64,000 bases of DNA from Alloalcanivorax dieselolei B5 (GTDB taxonomy: Bacteria; Pseudomonadota; Gammaproteobacteria; Pseudomonadales; Alcanivoracaceae): the NCBI RefSeq assembly GCF_000300005.1, contig NC_018691.1:2790001-2854000 (forward strand). The letters are read 5' to 3'. The notes under the pieces are model-generated. The model was given only the letters and a program-made list of their open reading frames with translations, ran no database searches and was not told the origin of the DNA. Both the position numbers and the translations under genes were made by a program. Of this stretch, positions 43,159 through 52,883 are shown in pieces; positions within the stretch are counted from its first letter, which is position 1; every line of letters begins with the position of its first letter.

Positions 43159-45019
43159 TCCGGCCCCGCCACCGCCACCATCGCCACTGAGCGCCCGCCA
43201 GGCGGTGGCGGCCACGGTGGAGTTCGGCGAGTTGCACAGCAACGCGCAACGGGTGATCTGGACCCGTAGCGATCCCCGCGACGGCCGCTTTCGGGTGCAG
43301 GAATGGACAGCGGCGGGCCGCCGCACCCTGACGCCGGAAGGGTTCAGCGTGCGCTCGCGGGTCTACGAGTATGGAGGCAGTGCTCTGTGTCTGGGCCAGG
43401 ACGGCCTGGCCTTTGTCAACGAAGACGACCAGCAGCTTTATTGGCAGGGGTTTTCCGAGTCGCGGTGCCATCCGCTCACCGACCACCCGGATCGCCGCTA
43501 CGGCGGACTGGCCTACGACCACCACCGTGACCGGATCATCGCCGTGGAAGAATGGCGGGAGGACCAGGAAACACGGCACCGGCTGGTGACGGTGGGGCGA
43601 GACAGGACCTTGCGGGTACTGAGCGAGGGCGCCGATTTCTATGCGTCCCCCGCCATCAGTGACGACGGCCATCAGCTGGCCTGGGTGGAATGGGATCGCC
43701 CCCATCAGCCCTGGACGGCCAGCCGCCTACGCCACGTGAAACTGACCGGCGACGGCCAGCCCGGGACGGCCCTGCCCGGCCTCGACAAACCGGAGCATTC
43801 GGTGCAACAACCCCGTTTCGACCGGCAAGGGCGTTTGCTCTGCCCGTTCGACGGCAGCGGGCATTGGCGCCCATGGCGGTTCGAACACGGCCAATGGCAA
43901 TGTCTGCCCGGCATGGAAGCGGATCACACCTCCAGCCCCTGGCTGCTCGGTTCCCGCCATTACGATACACAGCCGGACGGCAGCCCGGTGACGGCCTGGT
44001 GGCGGGACGGCCGGGGCCATCTGAGCGTTGCGGGAGACGCCGTCCCGCTGGCGGCGATGCCCGCGGACTATCATCATTTTCTTGCCATCAGCGCCAGCCC
44101 CCTGGGCGTGTTCTGCCTCGCCGCCGGGCCACGCCGGGGCACCACGTTATTGCATCTGCACACAGAGGAAGACGGCGATGTCTCCATACTCGATGCCGCG
44201 CCGCTGCCCCTGGAAGCGGCCACGGTATCGGAACCGCAAACGCTGATGTTCGCCAGCGCCGACGACACCCGCTGCCAGGGCTTTTATTACCCGCCCAGCC
44301 CCGGCGACAGTGCGCCGCCGCCGTTGTTGGTGACGGTTCATGGTGGCCCGACTTCGGCCAGTTTTCCGCTGTTCAATCCGGCGATACAGTTCTGGACTCA
44401 GCGCGGCTTCGCCGTGCTGGACCTGAATTACCGTGGCAGCGTCGGCTTCGGCCGTGAGTATCGTCAGTCCCTGGCCGGACAGTGGGGCGTCAGCGATGTG
44501 GACGATGTGCTGTACGCGGTGGAGGCACTGATAAGGGAACGGCGGGCGGATCCGCGCCGGCTGTTTTTGCGGGGACAAAGCGCCGGCGGCTTCACCGTGC
44601 TCAACACTCTGGTGCGCGCGCCGATGACCTTCCGCGCCGCCGCCAGCTTGTACGGCGTCAGCGATCCGCTCCGGTTGCGCCGGCAAACGCACAAGTTCGA
44701 AGCGGACTACATCGACTGGCTGATCGGTGACCCAGAACGGGATGCGGGCCGTTATCAGGCTCGCTCACCACTGGCCAACGCCGCCCGCCTGCGCACTCCG
44801 ACCCTGTTTTTCCAGGGCCTGCGCGACGCCGTCGTGCTACCGGAACAAACCGAAGCCATGGTGGCGGCGTTGCACGCCAACGGCGTGCCGGTGGAATGCG
44901 TACGCTTCGCCGATGAACAGCATGGCTTCCGCTCACCGCGCAACCGGTCACTGGTACTGGAACGGGAACTGGCCTTCTACCGGCGCCATGACCCCGTCGG
45001 CCGGGAGTCCGGCCAATGA
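43124..45019 (+). CDS. S9-family prolyl oligopeptidase/acylaminoacyl peptidase in the pqq operon
   Basis: The 631-residue enzyme has an N-terminal beta-propeller-like domain (to about residue 380) and an alpha/beta-hydrolase domain with GQSAGG (Ser about 486), DAVVLPEQ (Asp about 568) and DEQHGF (His about 602) as catalytic triad. Proteins of this kind close several Pseudomonas pqq clusters, where they are thought to trim PqqA-derived peptide. ATG 43124 overlaps pqqE by 35 nt (an alternative ATG is 9 nt on), and its end overlaps pqqF as ATGA. It should be cytoplasmic; no signal peptide is seen. Confidence 0.88.
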   Translation: MNAMPGSSTGADPAPPPPPSPLSARQAVAATVEFGELHSNAQRVIWTRSDPRDGRFRVQEWTAAGRRTLTPEGFSVRSRVYEYGGSALCLGQDGLAFVNEDDQQLYWQGFSESRCHPLTDHPDRRYGGLAYDHHRDRIIAVEEWREDQETRHRLVTVGRDRTLRVLSEGADFYASPAISDDGHQLAWVEWDRPHQPWTASRLRHVKLTGDGQPGTALPGLDKPEHSVQQPRFDRQGRLLCPFDGSGHWRPWRFEHGQWQCLPGMEADHTSSPWLLGSRHYDTQPDGSPVTAWWRDGRGHLSVAGDAVPLAAMPADYHHFLAISASPLGVFCLAAGPRRGTTLLHLHTEEDGDVSILDAAPLPLEAATVSEPQTLMFASADDTRCQGFYYPPSPGDSAPPPLLVTVHGGPTSASFPLFNPAIQFWTQRGFAVLDLNYRGSVGFGREYRQSLAGQWGVSDVDDVLYAVEALIRERRADPRRLFLRGQSAGGFTVLNTLVRAPMTFRAAASLYGVSDPLRLRRQTHKFEADYIDWLIGDPERDAGRYQARSPLANAARLRTPTLFFQGLRDAVVLPEQTEAMVAALHANGVPVECVRFADEQHGFRSPRNRSLVLERELAFYRRHDPVGRESGQ

Positions 45020-47520
45020 CCGCATTCACAGTCCACGACCCGCGACGGTTGCCACGCTCTGATGCCCGGGCACGCCTTTATCAGCACGAAAATGGCCCGC
45101 GCACCCTGCTATTACCGGCACCGGGCTCACGGGTGACGGCGTTGCTGCAAGTCGGCGTGGGCAGTCACGATGAACCCGAAACCCGCCCCGGACTGGCGCA
45201 TCTGCTCGAACATGTCCTGTTCACCGGCAGTGAACGTTATCCCGATGTCCATCACTTCGCCCACCGCATCCAGGGCTGGAATGGCCGCTACAACGCCAGC
45301 ACCCTGGACGACACCATGGCGTTCTTTTTCACCGTGGACGCGGAAGGGCTGGCGCCCTGCCTGGCCCATCTGGTCGACATGTTGAGCCGGCCCTTGCTGA
45401 CAGCGGAATCGGTGGCACGGGAGCGACGGATTCTGGACGCCGAGTTCCGAACCCGGCTGGCGGATCCGCGGCTGCATCGTCAGGCGCTGTTGGCGCGACT
45501 GGCGCGGCCATCGCATCCGCTGGCCCGCTTCACCGCCGGCAACGCCCACAGCCTGAGCGCCCCCCTGGCCTCCCTGACCGGGGAGGTCCGGGCCTTTCAC
45601 GCTTGCTGGTTCCGCGCCGGCAACATGACTCTGGTTCTGCAAGGCGCGCTACCGGACAACGTGGATAGCGTGCTGGCGGAAACGCTCTCGCTGCTGCCCA
45701 GCGGCCCGATCCCATCCCGGCCCGCTCTTGCCACGGCTTTCCCCAGCGACATCCGGCAACAAGACTGGCTCTGGCAGGCCCCGCAGTCCGATACCAGTTG
45801 CACACTGCTGTTTCCCTTGCCCGAGGACGAACGGGTCTGGCCCTGGTTGCGCCACTGGTTGCGGGAACCCGGCCGTCACGGCGCACTGGGCAGCCTGCGC
45901 GCCACCGGCATGGCGTCAACGATCACCGTGACCGGGCAGCGCCGCCGACGGAACCAGGGGAAGAACCAAGGGCAAAACCAAGGGCAAAACCAAGGAGAGT
46001 GCCTGATTGAGCTGGACGCCCCCGGACGCGGCCAGGAGTGCGCCGCCGCTCTGGAGCATTGGCTGGCACGAATGGCCACCTGCGGCCCCTCCCAATGGCC
46101 GCCAACCATGCGATTGGAGAGCCCGGACCCGGAAGGCTTTCCAGGCCCACCGGATTCCGCGCTGGCGCGTTTGTGCTATCTGGCGCGCCGCCTTGCCAGG
46201 GAGCCGGAAACGGACGCCAACACTCTGCTTGCGCCCCCGACGCTGCCCGATGACCCCGCCTGGCATAACACTCTGCGGGGGCTGAGCGACACCGGTGCCA
46301 TGGTCATCGACCACGACAACGGCCGGGACTTCACTCGCTTCACACCCTGGACCGGCACGCCCTACCGCGCCATTCCACGGCAACGGCCGGCGGCAACCGA
46401 TCTGTTCCAGACATCGCTGGCACTACCGGCAACGGCCACCGCGGCCCCGCCTTCCTTGAAGACGCTCATCCGCGTCCCGCTTGACACCGAGGACACCCTC
46501 AGGCTCGGTTGGCGCTGGCCCGGTGATCAGGCAACCGCGGTGGAACGGCTGAGCGTGTATTGGCGCCTGTTGCTGGAGCACGCCTCTTTCACTAGCCCCA
46601 AAGCCCGTGTCCATCAAAGCGGCACCAATCTGATACTGGACCTTCCCGCTGAGGACACCGCTCTCCGGACAACACTGGCAACCCTGTTCGCGCCGATGGA
46701 GGCCGGCTGGGAACGTCTGACCGAACACCAGCATCGGATCTGGCGTCGACAACACGACGCGGCAGCGCCGGCGCACCGCCTGCTTCAGGTTTTGCGGGAT
46801 CGCCTTGATGGCGTAACGCGGGAAAACCAGGGGCCGCTTTCCTCTCCCACGTCGTGGTACTGCGCTTACCCACAAGCCTGGCCGGAGACATGGCTGGCCA
46901 CGGGACTGTCCCCCATAACCGCCCGCTTTTTTCCCGATGCGGCCACGGACACCACCGGCGCCACGGCGATTCCCACCGGGGAACAGGCGATTCCCTGCGC
47001 CTACCCCGATCACGCTCGTCTGCTTTATCTGCCGGCGCCGCATCGCCATGCACTGGACCGACTGTGCTGGCGATTGCTGCAACGCCATCTGGCCGCCCCC
47101 TTTTATCAGCAATTGCGACTGCGGCAACAGCTGGGCTATTGGGTGGACTGCCGTTATCAGGAGGAAGCGGACGGCCGCTGCGGCCTGCTTCTGCTGGTGC
47201 AGTCACCGGATCATAGGCAGAGGGTGCTGCAGGCGGCCCTGGCTGGCTTTCTTGAAAACGCTGGCGCGCTTTTGACGGCGGCGTCCCTCGACGACTGGCA
47301 AAGGACGATACGATCACTGCGGGCGGAAGTGGACCGGGAACACAGCGCCTCCGGATACACTTTTGAACAACGCTGGAATCAGGCGTTTTATCAGCGCCCC
47401 GCAGAAGCCGACGCGGAGCTTCCTCTGTTGGACCGTCTGACAGCAAAGAACTGGCGCGACGAGGTACTGGAACGGTACGCCATGGCCCGGCCGTTTACCC
47501 TCTATTCCATCGCCGGGTGA
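45016..47520 (+). CDS. pqqF: M16 metallopeptidase PqqF
   Basis: This 834-residue insulinase-type zinc peptidase has the inverted HxxEH motif (HLLEH, residues 62-66) and a downstream conserved glutamate in the ARERRILDAEFRTRL region. The C-terminal domains lack the metal site, as usual in this family. PqqF is thought to release the cross-linked dipeptide from PqqA. The gene is coupled to the S9 peptidase gene by a 4-nt overlap and ends the operon. About residues 313-328 form a 12-bp-encoded NQG(K/Q) tandem repeat not expected in the family. Confidence 0.9.
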   Translation: MTAFTVHDPRRLPRSDARARLYQHENGPRTLLLPAPGSRVTALLQVGVGSHDEPETRPGLAHLLEHVLFTGSERYPDVHHFAHRIQGWNGRYNASTLDDTMAFFFTVDAEGLAPCLAHLVDMLSRPLLTAESVARERRILDAEFRTRLADPRLHRQALLARLARPSHPLARFTAGNAHSLSAPLASLTGEVRAFHACWFRAGNMTLVLQGALPDNVDSVLAETLSLLPSGPIPSRPALATAFPSDIRQQDWLWQAPQSDTSCTLLFPLPEDERVWPWLRHWLREPGRHGALGSLRATGMASTITVTGQRRRRNQGKNQGQNQGQNQGECLIELDAPGRGQECAAALEHWLARMATCGPSQWPPTMRLESPDPEGFPGPPDSALARLCYLARRLAREPETDANTLLAPPTLPDDPAWHNTLRGLSDTGAMVIDHDNGRDFTRFTPWTGTPYRAIPRQRPAATDLFQTSLALPATATAAPPSLKTLIRVPLDTEDTLRLGWRWPGDQATAVERLSVYWRLLLEHASFTSPKARVHQSGTNLILDLPAEDTALRTTLATLFAPMEAGWERLTEHQHRIWRRQHDAAAPAHRLLQVLRDRLDGVTRENQGPLSSPTSWYCAYPQAWPETWLATGLSPITARFFPDAATDTTGATAIPTGEQAIPCAYPDHARLLYLPAPHRHALDRLCWRLLQRHLAAPFYQQLRLRQQLGYWVDCRYQEEADGRCGLLLLVQSPDHRQRVLQAALAGFLENAGALLTAASLDDWQRTIRSLRAEVDREHSASGYTFEQRWNQAFYQRPAEADAELPLLDRLTAKNWRDEVLERYAMARPFTLYSIAG
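45952..45998 (+). repeat. In-frame 12-bp tandem repeat within pqqF
   Basis: About four units of AACCAAGGGCAA (first and last variant) encode NQGK NQGQ NQGQ NQGE. Copy-number change by slippage would keep the frame. Confidence 0.8.
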
Positions 47521-47547
47521 CTTTATCCGGCCACTTCGTAGTGGGGT

Positions 47548-47625
47548 TTGTAGGAGCTAGCCCTGCTGGCGAATTGACTTTGACGCTGGGAATATTCGCC
47601 TGCAGGGCAGGCTCCTACAGCGGCT
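47548..47625. repeat. REP-like palindrome between convergent pqqF and GST genes
   Basis: The left arm has core GTAGGAGCTAGCCCTGCTGG CGAA (47550-47573). The right arm (TTCGCCTGCAGGGCAGGCTC CTAC, 47595-47618) is followed by AGCGGCTTCGTAG as in the copy at 20.8 kb. It can serve as a bidirectional terminator. Confidence 0.8.
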
Positions 47626-47636
47626 TCGTAGCGACC

Positions 47637-48230
47637 TTAAACCCCGGGCATGGGCTGAAACCCGGGCAGCGCCTTGATCCGCTCCATCCAGGCGTTCACA
47701 TGCTGATAGGGACGCGGATCCACGCCACCTTCCCAGGCCACCGCCAGATAGGGAAACACCGCGCATTCGGCGATGGTGGGCCGGCCAGCGGCGAGCCATT
47801 GGTGAGTGGCCAAATGATCGTCCAGCAACCTTAAAATCCGTTCACTTCGTTCCAGCGCCAGCGCCTTGTCCAGGGCATAACCGAATTTGTCGACCAGACG
47901 CGCGGCGTTGGGACCGTGCTGAATTTCATTGGCGGCCACCGACAGCCATTGCATCACTTCCCCCTGAAGGTGCGCTTCCCCTGGCCACCACGCCTCGCCG
48001 CCATAGCGCCCGGCCAGATAGACCAGTATCGCCTGGGAATCCCGCAACACCAGTTTACCGTCCTCGAGGATGGGCAGTTCTCCCCAGGGGTTCAGCGCGG
48101 CAAGACGTTCCCCTTTATGTTCGCCAGCGAGAAAATCCACCGCTTCGATCTCCAGTGGCAGCCCCGCCAGCGCGGCAAACAAACGCACCTTATAGCAATT
48201 GCCCGAAGGCTCCAGGTCATACAGTTTCAT
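47637..48230 (-). CDS. Glutathione S-transferase family protein
   Basis: The 197-residue protein has an N-terminal thioredoxin-like domain (MKLYDLEPSGNCYKVRLFAAL, and the cis-proline/glutathione-binding NPWGELPILEDG and DSQAILVYLA) and a C-terminal helical domain with the N-capping AECAVFPYLA-type block. It probably conjugates or reduces electrophiles with glutathione in the cytoplasm. ATG 48230 is preferred over the adjacent ATG at 48233 for spacing to AGGAGAG. It follows the VOC-family gene by 14 nt in one operon. Confidence 0.88.
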   Translation of the reverse strand: MKLYDLEPSGNCYKVRLFAALAGLPLEIEAVDFLAGEHKGERLAALNPWGELPILEDGKLVLRDSQAILVYLAGRYGGEAWWPGEAHLQGEVMQWLSVAANEIQHGPNAARLVDKFGYALDKALALERSERILRLLDDHLATHQWLAAGRPTIAECAVFPYLAVAWEGGVDPRPYQHVNAWMERIKALPGFQPMPGV

Positions 48231-48244
48231 CATTGCTCTCCTAC

Positions 48245-48712
48245 TCAAGAGTCGGTCCTGTTCAAGAATCCGTCCTGTTCGGGAATCAGTTGATTGAATT
48301 CAAGAACATTGCCGTCGGGATCACGGATAAACAGCGCCACCCGGCGCGGACCGATCCGTTTGGGGCCTTCGGTAATAACGATGGCCTCCCGCTCCAGCCA
48401 GGCCTGCAGCGCGGCCAGATCCTCCACCAGGAACGCCGGGTGCGTCATACCGGGCAGTTTCACCGGTTCATCCAGCAACACATTGCGGCCACCGGGCCGA
48501 TGGGCGCCATTGAAAATCAGATTGATCCGCACCCCGGCCTCGGTGACCATTTCGTTGGCCTCGGCGCCGGGAAAATGGTGGGTTTGGCGGAATCCCAGGC
48601 GTTCATAAAAGCGCAGTGACCGGCGCCGGTCGGTTACCCGGATGCCGACGTGATCATAGCCGGTCGCCGTCACCGGGCAGTCTTGCGACGTCGTCGGGTC
48701 GTTCACCTGCAT
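48245..48712 (-). CDS. VOC-family (glyoxalase/dioxygenase fold) protein
   Basis: The 155-residue protein has two beta-alpha-beta-beta-beta modules, with YDHVGIRVTDRRRSLRFYERLGF at the start, THPAFLVEDLAALQAWLE in the middle and RDPDGNVLEFNQ at the end. The histidine and glutamate positions that bind metal in glyoxalases are recognisable (DH near 20, LE near 137). Likely a metal-dependent detoxification or ring-modifying enzyme; the substrate is unknown. It forms an operon with the GST and diverges from a LysR regulator that may control both. Confidence 0.83.
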   Translation of the reverse strand: MQVNDPTTSQDCPVTATGYDHVGIRVTDRRRSLRFYERLGFRQTHHFPGAEANEMVTEAGVRINLIFNGAHRPGGRNVLLDEPVKLPGMTHPAFLVEDLAALQAWLEREAIVITEGPKRIGPRRVALFIRDPDGNVLEFNQLIPEQDGFLNRTDS

Positions 48713-48853
48713 AGTCCCAAACCTCCACTTTCGGCCTATTGATTGGCCACCGATGCTGACCTAGTTTGGATAGGTGAAAAATGGCCCCGAACGCAGAACA
48801 CTATTACGCGCGGCGCACAAGTCAGCTCGGCCCAACAGCCCGGAGAGCGAAGC

Positions 48854-49744
48854 ATGGATAAACTCAAAGCGATGGCCACCTTCGTGCGTATCGTCGACGG
48901 CGGTAGTCTCAGTGCGGCGGCGGACGCCCAAGGACAATCCCCGGCTTCGGTGGTGCGCAGCCTGGCGGCGCTGGAGCGTTCCCTGAACGTCCGTCTCCTC
49001 AATCGCACCACCCGCCAACTGTCCCTCACCGAGGAAGGCCGGGACTATCTGGCGCGCTGCCGGCGCATTCTGGCCGAGGTGAGCGAGGCGGAAAGCGCGT
49101 TGCAGGAACGTCAGAAAGGGCCTTCCGGCACTGTGGGAATCACCGCTCCGGAAACCTTTGGCCGCTATCACGTGGCGCCCCTGGTGAACCGCTTTCTCAG
49201 CGACCACCCCGCCATGCGCGTCAATATGGTGCTGGATGACAAGGTGGTGAACCTGGTCGAAGCGGGCCTGGATCTGGCGATACGAATCGGGCACCCACGG
49301 GATTCGTCCCTGGTCGTCCGTCCCCTTGGACACATGTCGACGGTGGTGTGCGCCAGTCCGGACTATCTGGCGAGCAAGGGAGAACCATTGACGCCGCAAG
49401 AACTGGAACATCGGCCCTGTGTGCTGTTCGCACCGCAAGGGCCGCTTTGGGGCTTTCACGACAGGACGGTACGGATTGATCCCACTCTGGTCACCAACCA
49501 GATCGAAAGCGCCCGGCAGGCCTGCATCGCCGGCCTCGGCTTCGGGCGCTTCTATCACTATCAGGTGCGGGAAGCCCTGACGGACGGCACTTTGGTGAGA
49601 GTGTTGGAAGCCTTCGAACCGGATCCCAGCCCCGTGCTGTTGACCTACCCGCACTCGCAACTGCTGTCACGCCGGGTACGCTATGTGATCGACTGGCTGG
49701 CGCCGCGCCTCACGCCGCCTCAGGACGACCGCGCCCAGCCATGA
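48854..49744 (+). CDS. LysR-family transcriptional regulator
   Basis: The 296-residue regulator uses ATG 48854, after GGAGAG; the longer frame from 48743 extends into the promoter region. The N-terminal winged helix includes MATFVRIVDGGSLSAAADAQG and RLLNRTTRQLSLTEEG, and the co-inducer domain follows (about residues 90-290). It is divergent from the VOC-GST pair, the classical LysR arrangement. Its last 25 nt overlap the 3' end of the igaA-like gene on the other strand. Confidence 0.9.
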   Translation: MDKLKAMATFVRIVDGGSLSAAADAQGQSPASVVRSLAALERSLNVRLLNRTTRQLSLTEEGRDYLARCRRILAEVSEAESALQERQKGPSGTVGITAPETFGRYHVAPLVNRFLSDHPAMRVNMVLDDKVVNLVEAGLDLAIRIGHPRDSSLVVRPLGHMSTVVCASPDYLASKGEPLTPQELEHRPCVLFAPQGPLWGFHDRTVRIDPTLVTNQIESARQACIAGLGFGRFYHYQVREALTDGTLVRVLEAFEPDPSPVLLTYPHSQLLSRRVRYVIDWLAPRLTPPQDDRAQP

Positions 49745-51876
49745 AGCCGGGCCAGATCCGCTTCACGGCGCCGCCGGGCACGGTACTGTTGTACCGCCAG
49801 CCAGACGTGAACCGGCAGCAGCACGGCGCACAGCAATATCCAGAATGTGAGCAGCAGCGAACGCCAGGGCCAGTCCAGTTGGCGGGTGACATCCACCACC
49901 AGTATCGGCGCGCCCGAATCGTCCTCGCCGCGATGAACCAACATCCCTTTTGCCGAGAATGGCGCCGCGCTGCCCGGCGTGGTCAGTTCGGCGAAACGCC
50001 GCCATAACTGGATATCGGTCATTGATGCCGGCGTCAGTCCCGGGTCCCCGATCATGTGCACCAGCACACCGCCTTTTTCGTTCTCATGGATCTGGCGGCC
50101 AAGATCCGGTACCGCCTGTTCCGCCCGTTCCCGCCCCACCGCGCGCAAACGACGCTTCACCAGACCAAGCTGAGAGCGCCCGATTACCGCCTGCAGAGGT
50201 TTCTCACCGTCATAGCCGACCACCTCTTCACGCAGCGTCCGCCAATCAGTGGGCCGTTCCGGCAAGGCGACACGGAGGTGTTCAACGATGGTGTCGCGAA
50301 GGGAAGCGCAGGCTAGCTGTTGCCGCGACCCGCAAGCGCTGTCCACCAGTTCAATCAAATCCCGGGGATTGCTCACCACCAATGGCGCCTGACCCGGATC
50401 CCGGCCGTACAGCTTCACCATCATTTCCACATAAGGATCCCGGCGCGTTTTCACCACCTCGTCGGCGAACAGCGCATCGGTGAGTTCATCGACCTCCACC
50501 CGGGGCAGTGCGGAGGTATCGCCTCCCCAGCGGATCCAGTCACAGTGCACTCTGGGGTACAGCCAGTCCCCCATCGATGCGCGCACCTGGCACCGTCCCG
50601 AACCGGACAGGTCCACCATGGTGCCGGGACCCGGCGGCGCCGCCAACAGATCCGACGCTTCCCGCGCCTCCACATAACCGCCCCCGGACATCGCGTTCCA
50701 GGCCAGCATCAGATCGGCCCAGGGCGCCCGTGACAGCATCAGCGCCGCCAGCAGCGCCACACCCGCCACCAGCGCCATGGTGAAGTGGCGCCCCCAATAG
50801 GCCGGGGGGAAACGCCGGATTTCTTCGTCCAGGGACAGCTGGCGGTTGTAATTGACCACCGAGTAATCGTCCACGCGCAGATCCATCTCCAGGCGCTGGC
50901 CGTCCTCATAGCTCACATGGGGACGCCAATGTTCCGGCAGGCTGAAGGTCAGCTTGTCGCCCAGAGTGGCGGCCACGGTCACACGGTTGTTGCTTTCATC
51001 GAACAACAGTGGCGTCAGATTCAGGGTGCCGGTAACCGTATTCACCTTCTGCGGCGGACCGGGGCGCCAGCGGCGCCAGAACAGCCACAACGCCCAGACC
51101 GTCAACAGCACGGCGGCACCACTCCACAGGGACATTGCCAACACACTGGTCCGGGCCGTGGCGATCCCCAAGCCGATGAACGCCAAAGTCAGCAACAACC
51201 CCGGCAAGAGCCCCACGCCACGGCCACGACGGGCCTCGATCTCCGCCACGGTCTCGTCCCGCTGGGCGTAAATGTCCACCCGGCGTTTACGCGCCGCTTC
51301 CTCTTCGTCCTTTTCCTTGCCCCGATCCGAATCGCCACCGTCGTCTTCGTCGTTGTCGACGAACACATCCTGCAAAGCGCCGCGAGCACCGTCCTGCCAT
51401 TGCTGATCAGCGGTATTGCGACGCTGGTCCCGCTCCTGGGCACCGGGCAGATCGAATTCCTGATTCAGCCCGACCACCACCGCCATCTTGCCGGCGAACA
51501 CCACTTCGGCGCGGTTATGCTCGGCCAGGAACAGATCGGCGTCGTAAGGCAGAAAGACCTCCACACCGCCAATAATGTCGTGCCAGGTACTGGTTCCGTT
51601 GGATTCGAGACCGTGCCGGGAATAGGCGCCTTCCAGCAGGAACACGTCATCGCTTTCCACCGCCAGCGGACGCTTCGGTTTGGCCGGATCGTAAACCGGC
51701 GGCAAGGCCCGCCGCTCCGTTTCGCTCAATCGGCGAATCGCGCCGCCCTGCTCGCGCACCTCGGACAGCGCCTTCGCACTCCGGCGGCGACGGGATGAAT
51801 AGCCGATCAGGCTGCTGACGGTAAGCCCCAGCACCACCAGAATGAACAGCAGTTTGAGCAGTCCCAATAACTCCAA
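49720..51876 (-). CDS. igaA: IgaA/UmoB-family membrane protein
   Basis: The 718-residue protein matches the IgaA (YrfF) family along its length: an N-terminal membrane helix with a following LSETERRAL block, GGVEVFLP, two central helices (about residues 230-275), HWRPHVSYEDGQRLEMDLRV..LSLDEEIRRFPPAYW, a further helix, the extracytoplasmic SGSGRCQVRA...HCDWIRW region with its disulfide cysteines, and a last helix near the C-terminus. IgaA holds the Rcs phosphorelay in check in enterobacteria. No rcs genes are present here. The start is a TTG at 51876, placed 8 nt after AAGGAGG; no ATG exists in a suitable place. Confidence 0.85.
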   Translation of the reverse strand: MELLGLLKLLFILVVLGLTVSSLIGYSSRRRRSAKALSEVREQGGAIRRLSETERRALPPVYDPAKPKRPLAVESDDVFLLEGAYSRHGLESNGTSTWHDIIGGVEVFLPYDADLFLAEHNRAEVVFAGKMAVVVGLNQEFDLPGAQERDQRRNTADQQWQDGARGALQDVFVDNDEDDGGDSDRGKEKDEEEAARKRRVDIYAQRDETVAEIEARRGRGVGLLPGLLLTLAFIGLGIATARTSVLAMSLWSGAAVLLTVWALWLFWRRWRPGPPQKVNTVTGTLNLTPLLFDESNNRVTVAATLGDKLTFSLPEHWRPHVSYEDGQRLEMDLRVDDYSVVNYNRQLSLDEEIRRFPPAYWGRHFTMALVAGVALLAALMLSRAPWADLMLAWNAMSGGGYVEAREASDLLAAPPGPGTMVDLSGSGRCQVRASMGDWLYPRVHCDWIRWGGDTSALPRVEVDELTDALFADEVVKTRRDPYVEMMVKLYGRDPGQAPLVVSNPRDLIELVDSACGSRQQLACASLRDTIVEHLRVALPERPTDWRTLREEVVGYDGEKPLQAVIGRSQLGLVKRRLRAVGRERAEQAVPDLGRQIHENEKGGVLVHMIGDPGLTPASMTDIQLWRRFAELTTPGSAAPFSAKGMLVHRGEDDSGAPILVVDVTRQLDWPWRSLLLTFWILLCAVLLPVHVWLAVQQYRARRRREADLARLHGWARSS

Positions 51877-52035
51877 GGCCTTATCCTCCTTGATAAAAGT
51901 GGCGCGTATGCTACCGCATTCGCGCCGGTACGAAAAATCGCCGCCCGGCGCTTTCCCCGCGAGCCGACGACATTTTCTCCACACCCGCGACGCTAGGGTG
52001 AGTCTCCTGGCCACACCGGCCGATCGGAGGAGAAC

Positions 52036-52863
52036 ATGTTCCCATCGTCTACACTTGCCCCCCGCCCTGGCTGGCGGGACGCGCGAGCAATCCGTCTGAT
52101 TCTGTTATTGGCCCTCCCACCCACCGTATTCGCTTCCCCCACGCCTTCCGACGAAGAGCACGACAGTAAATCGAACTGGAGTCTTATCCTCGGCGCGGGC
52201 GCTCTTTACCGTCCCGATTACCCGGGCTCCGACGACCTCGAGACACGCGCGGTACCGTTGATCTTCGCCGAGTACGGAGAGCGCTTCTATCTGCGTGGTA
52301 CCACCGCCGGCGTGCGATTATGGGGCAATCGCATGTGGGGGCTGGATGCGGTGGCCCGTTATCATTCCGCCCGCGACAGCGACGACAATTCGATCCTGGA
52401 GGGTTTGGAGGAAATTGATGCCGGTATCGACGGGGGGCTTGCCCTGAATGTCGGTCGGGGCCCCTGGAAAGCACAACTGGCCGTCTATCAGGATCTCTCC
52501 GATAGCCACGACGGCCTGCAAATTGATTTGGAGGCAGGCCGAACTTTCACCCTCAACCCGCGTCTACAACTGGAACTGGAGGCCAACGCCACCTGGGCCG
52601 ACGCCGATTTCACCGACACCTATTTCGGCATCACGCCGGATCAGGCGCTTCGAACCGGTCTGCCCGCCTATGAAGCCGAGGCCGGTATGCAAAGCGCCGG
52701 GCTGGACCTGGGCCTGAACTATTCCCCGGGCCGGCATTGGCTGGTGCGCGCACAGGTGGGTGTGGCTCGTTTGCTCGGCGACGCCGCCGACAGCCCTCTG
52801 GTGGAGGACCACGGTTCCGCTACTCAGCCACGGGCGGCTCTGTACATCGGCTACCGCTTCTAA
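52036..52863 (+). CDS. MipA/OmpV-family outer-membrane protein
   Basis: The 275-residue precursor starts at ATG 52036 after GGAGGAG and has a signal peptide ending FASP. The mature barrel opens with WSLILGAGALYRPDYPGSDDLETRAVPLI, the signature of MipA/OmpV proteins, and ends ALYIGYRF. Members are scaffolding or stress-induced outer-membrane proteins. The response regulator begins 20 nt downstream, so this gene is likely both in and under the control of the two-component operon. Confidence 0.85.
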   Translation: MFPSSTLAPRPGWRDARAIRLILLLALPPTVFASPTPSDEEHDSKSNWSLILGAGALYRPDYPGSDDLETRAVPLIFAEYGERFYLRGTTAGVRLWGNRMWGLDAVARYHSARDSDDNSILEGLEEIDAGIDGGLALNVGRGPWKAQLAVYQDLSDSHDGLQIDLEAGRTFTLNPRLQLELEANATWADADFTDTYFGITPDQALRTGLPAYEAEAGMQSAGLDLGLNYSPGRHWLVRAQVGVARLLGDAADSPLVEDHGSATQPRAALYIGYRF

Positions 52864-52883
52864 GGCTTCACAGGAGGGACACC

